Positions 31,064 to 32,244 of a stretch of 32,244 bases of DNA are shown here, one piece after another. This DNA comes from Nocardioides lijunqiniae (GTDB lineage Bacteria; Actinomycetota; Actinomycetes; Propionibacteriales; Nocardioidaceae). The position numbers and the translations under genes are program-made. Location of the stretch: the NCBI RefSeq assembly GCF_015024225.1, contig NZ_JACJGM010000032.1, positions 1 to 32,244 on the forward strand. The letters run 5' to 3'. The notes below the pieces were generated by a model. It worked only from the letters and a program-made list of their open reading frames with translations. It was not told where the DNA came from and did no database searches. How positions within the stretch are numbered: the first letter of the stretch is position 1; each line of letters begins with the position of its first letter.

Positions 31064-32166
31064 AGCTGACCGGTGTCGAGCTGCGCTGGGTGTCCATGCC
31101 CCTGGTGTCGCCCTTCCGCACGTCGTTCTCCACCCAGACCGCGCGCGAGCTGCTGCTGCTGCGCGTCGTCACCGACGAGGGCGAGGGCTGGGGGGAGTGC
31201 GTCTCCATGACCTCCCCGCTCTACAACGAGGAGTACATCGAGGGCGCCGCCGACGTGCTGCGGCGCTTCCTGGTGCCGGCGCTCGCCGCGGCCGCGCCGT
31301 TCGACGCCGCCACGGTCGGCTCCGCGCTGGAGCCGTTCTACGGCCACCGGATGGCCAAGGCCGCGCTCGAGATGGGCGTCCTCGACGCCGAGCTGCGCGC
31401 CGAGGGCCGGCCGCTGTCGCGCGAGCTGGGCGCCGTCCACGACCGGGTGCCCTCGGGCGTCTCGGTCGGCATCATGGACAGCGTCGACCAGCTCCTGGAC
31501 GCCGTCGGGGCCTACCTCGACGAGGGCTACGTCCGCATCAAGCTCAAGATCGAGCCCGGTTGGGACGTCGAGCCCGTGCGCGCCGTGCGCGAGCGGTTCG
31601 GCGACGACGTCCTGCTCCAGGTGGACGCCAACACCGCCTACACCCTGTCGGACGCGCGTCAGCTCGCGCGCCTCGACGCCTTCGACCTGCTCCTCATCGA
31701 GCAGCCGCTGCCCGAGGACGACCTCTTCGGTCACGCGGACCTCGCCCGGCTGATCACCACCCCGGTCTGCCTGGACGAGTCGATCACCTCCGCACGCTCC
31801 GCCGCAGCCGCGATCCGGCTCGGTGCCTGCTCGGTGGTCAACATCAAGCCCGGGCGGGTCGGCGGCTACCTCGAGGCACGCAGGATCCACGACCTCTGCG
31901 TCGCCCACAGCGTGCCCGTCTGGTGCGGAGGGATGCTCGAGACCGGCCTGGGACGCGCCGCCAACCTCGCCCTCGCCGCCCTGCCCGGGTTCGTGCTCCC
32001 CGGCGACACCTCCGCCTCCGGCCGTTTCTACGCCACCGACATCACCACGCCCTTCGTCCTCGAGGACGGCCACCTCACCGTCCCCACCGCCCCCGGCATC
32101 GGTGTGGACCCCCTCCCCGACGAGCTCGCCGCCGTCACCACCCGCACGGAGTGGATCCCCGCCTAG
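31060..32166 (+). CDS. N-succinylamino acid racemase / o-succinylbenzoate synthase family
   Basis: The 368-residue enolase-superfamily enzyme has the length I recall for the Amycolatopsis N-acylamino acid racemase, and its catalytic residues fall at the same numbers: Lys161-x-Lys163, metal ligands Asp189 (VDANTAY), Glu214 (IEQPLPEDD) and Asp239 (CLDESI), and Lys263 in NIKPGRVGG. Arg266, reported as helping racemase specificity in NSAR/OSBS enzymes, is present. It abstracts the alpha proton of N-succinylamino acids and interconverts the D and L forms. The family is promiscuous and often also makes o-succinylbenzoate, but no menaquinone gene is near, while GNAT and M20 partners are. ATG 31060 overlaps the previous stop. 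Dipeptide epimerase is less likely given the KPGRVGG motif. Confidence 0.92.
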   Translation: MKLTGVELRWVSMPLVSPFRTSFSTQTARELLLLRVVTDEGEGWGECVSMTSPLYNEEYIEGAADVLRRFLVPALAAAAPFDAATVGSALEPFYGHRMAKAALEMGVLDAELRAEGRPLSRELGAVHDRVPSGVSVGIMDSVDQLLDAVGAYLDEGYVRIKLKIEPGWDVEPVRAVRERFGDDVLLQVDANTAYTLSDARQLARLDAFDLLLIEQPLPEDDLFGHADLARLITTPVCLDESITSARSAAAAIRLGACSVVNIKPGRVGGYLEARRIHDLCVAHSVPVWCGGMLETGLGRAANLALAALPGFVLPGDTSASGRFYATDITTPFVLEDGHLTVPTAPGIGVDPLPDELAAVTTRTEWIPA

Positions 32167-32187
32167 CTGGGTCGGTGGTCGCGGTCG

Positions 32188-32235
32188 GGTCGTGTGCCGG
32201 AGGCGGCGCTCCGGCGCTGCGTGCGGCACACGACC
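32188..32235 (+). terminator. Long inverted repeat at the end of the peptide operon
   Basis: Perfect 12-bp arms GGTCGTGTGCCG (32188-32199) and CGGCACACGACC (32224-32235) enclose a shorter hairpin (7-bp arms 32196-32202 and 32209-32215) that competes with the outer stem. It starts 22 bp after the last stop and probably terminates the operon; there is no U-tract, and the window ends just after it. Confidence 0.65.
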
Positions 32236-32244
32236 GCACCCCCC

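Overview
The window is a GC-rich chromosomal segment of an actinobacterium. Strong third-position G/C bias, many translationally coupled genes (ATGA and GTGA overlaps), several apparently leaderless starts (TAnnnT, then 6-7 nt, then ATG or GTG), a DUF2277 protein and a DtxR/IdeR-type regulator all fit. A Nocardioides-like member of the Nocardioidaceae is my best guess, but that is inference. I see no rRNA, tRNA, CRISPR array, insertion sequence or integrase; it reads as ordinary chromosome with several accessory-type operons.

Layout, left half. A cut-off secreted-protein gene (minus) is followed by a GNAT acetyltransferase overlapping a citrate synthase 2 gene (minus), with pdxH divergent from them (plus). 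After a terminator and a second, overlapping palindrome comes a self-regulated efflux operon: TetR regulator with an operator inside its promoter, plus two half-transporters forming an asymmetric heterodimeric ABC exporter. Next is a roughly 300-nt leader RNA that carries a 12-codon upstream ORF with an exceptionally strong ribosome binding site and a three-way-junction fold, leading into a DHA2-type MFS drug pump and a MarR regulator. Convergent to these is a minus-strand operon of DNA photolyase, hotdog-like thioesterase and GH13 alpha-glucosidase. A DtxR/IdeR regulator with every metal ligand intact is divergent from it. Then come, on the minus strand, DUF2277 with a SIR2 deacetylase, and an ECF sigma factor with a membrane-anchored beta-propeller protein. 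A saccharopine-dehydrogenase-like reductase runs on the plus strand.

Layout, right half (18869-32166). A long plus-strand cluster encodes a cytosolic SxxK (S12, beta-lactamase-fold) hydrolase, a peptide-type ABC importer (lipoprotein, permease, permease-ATPase fusion, ATPase), an 1100-residue fusion of an S9 peptidase with a second S12 hydrolase, an M20 deacylase/peptidase, a COG3375-type GNAT transferase and an enolase-superfamily enzyme whose residues match N-succinylamino acid racemase (NSAR). GNAT plus NSAR plus M20 is the gene set of the known route that converts D-amino acids irreversibly to L-amino acids by N-succinylation, racemisation and desuccinylation. Joined to a peptide importer and two cytosolic hydrolases of a fold that includes D-aminopeptidases, the cluster looks like a complete import, hydrolysis and stereo-inversion system for D-amino-acid-containing peptides such as cell-wall fragments or non-ribosomal peptides. 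This and the MFS leader RNA are the two most interesting items.
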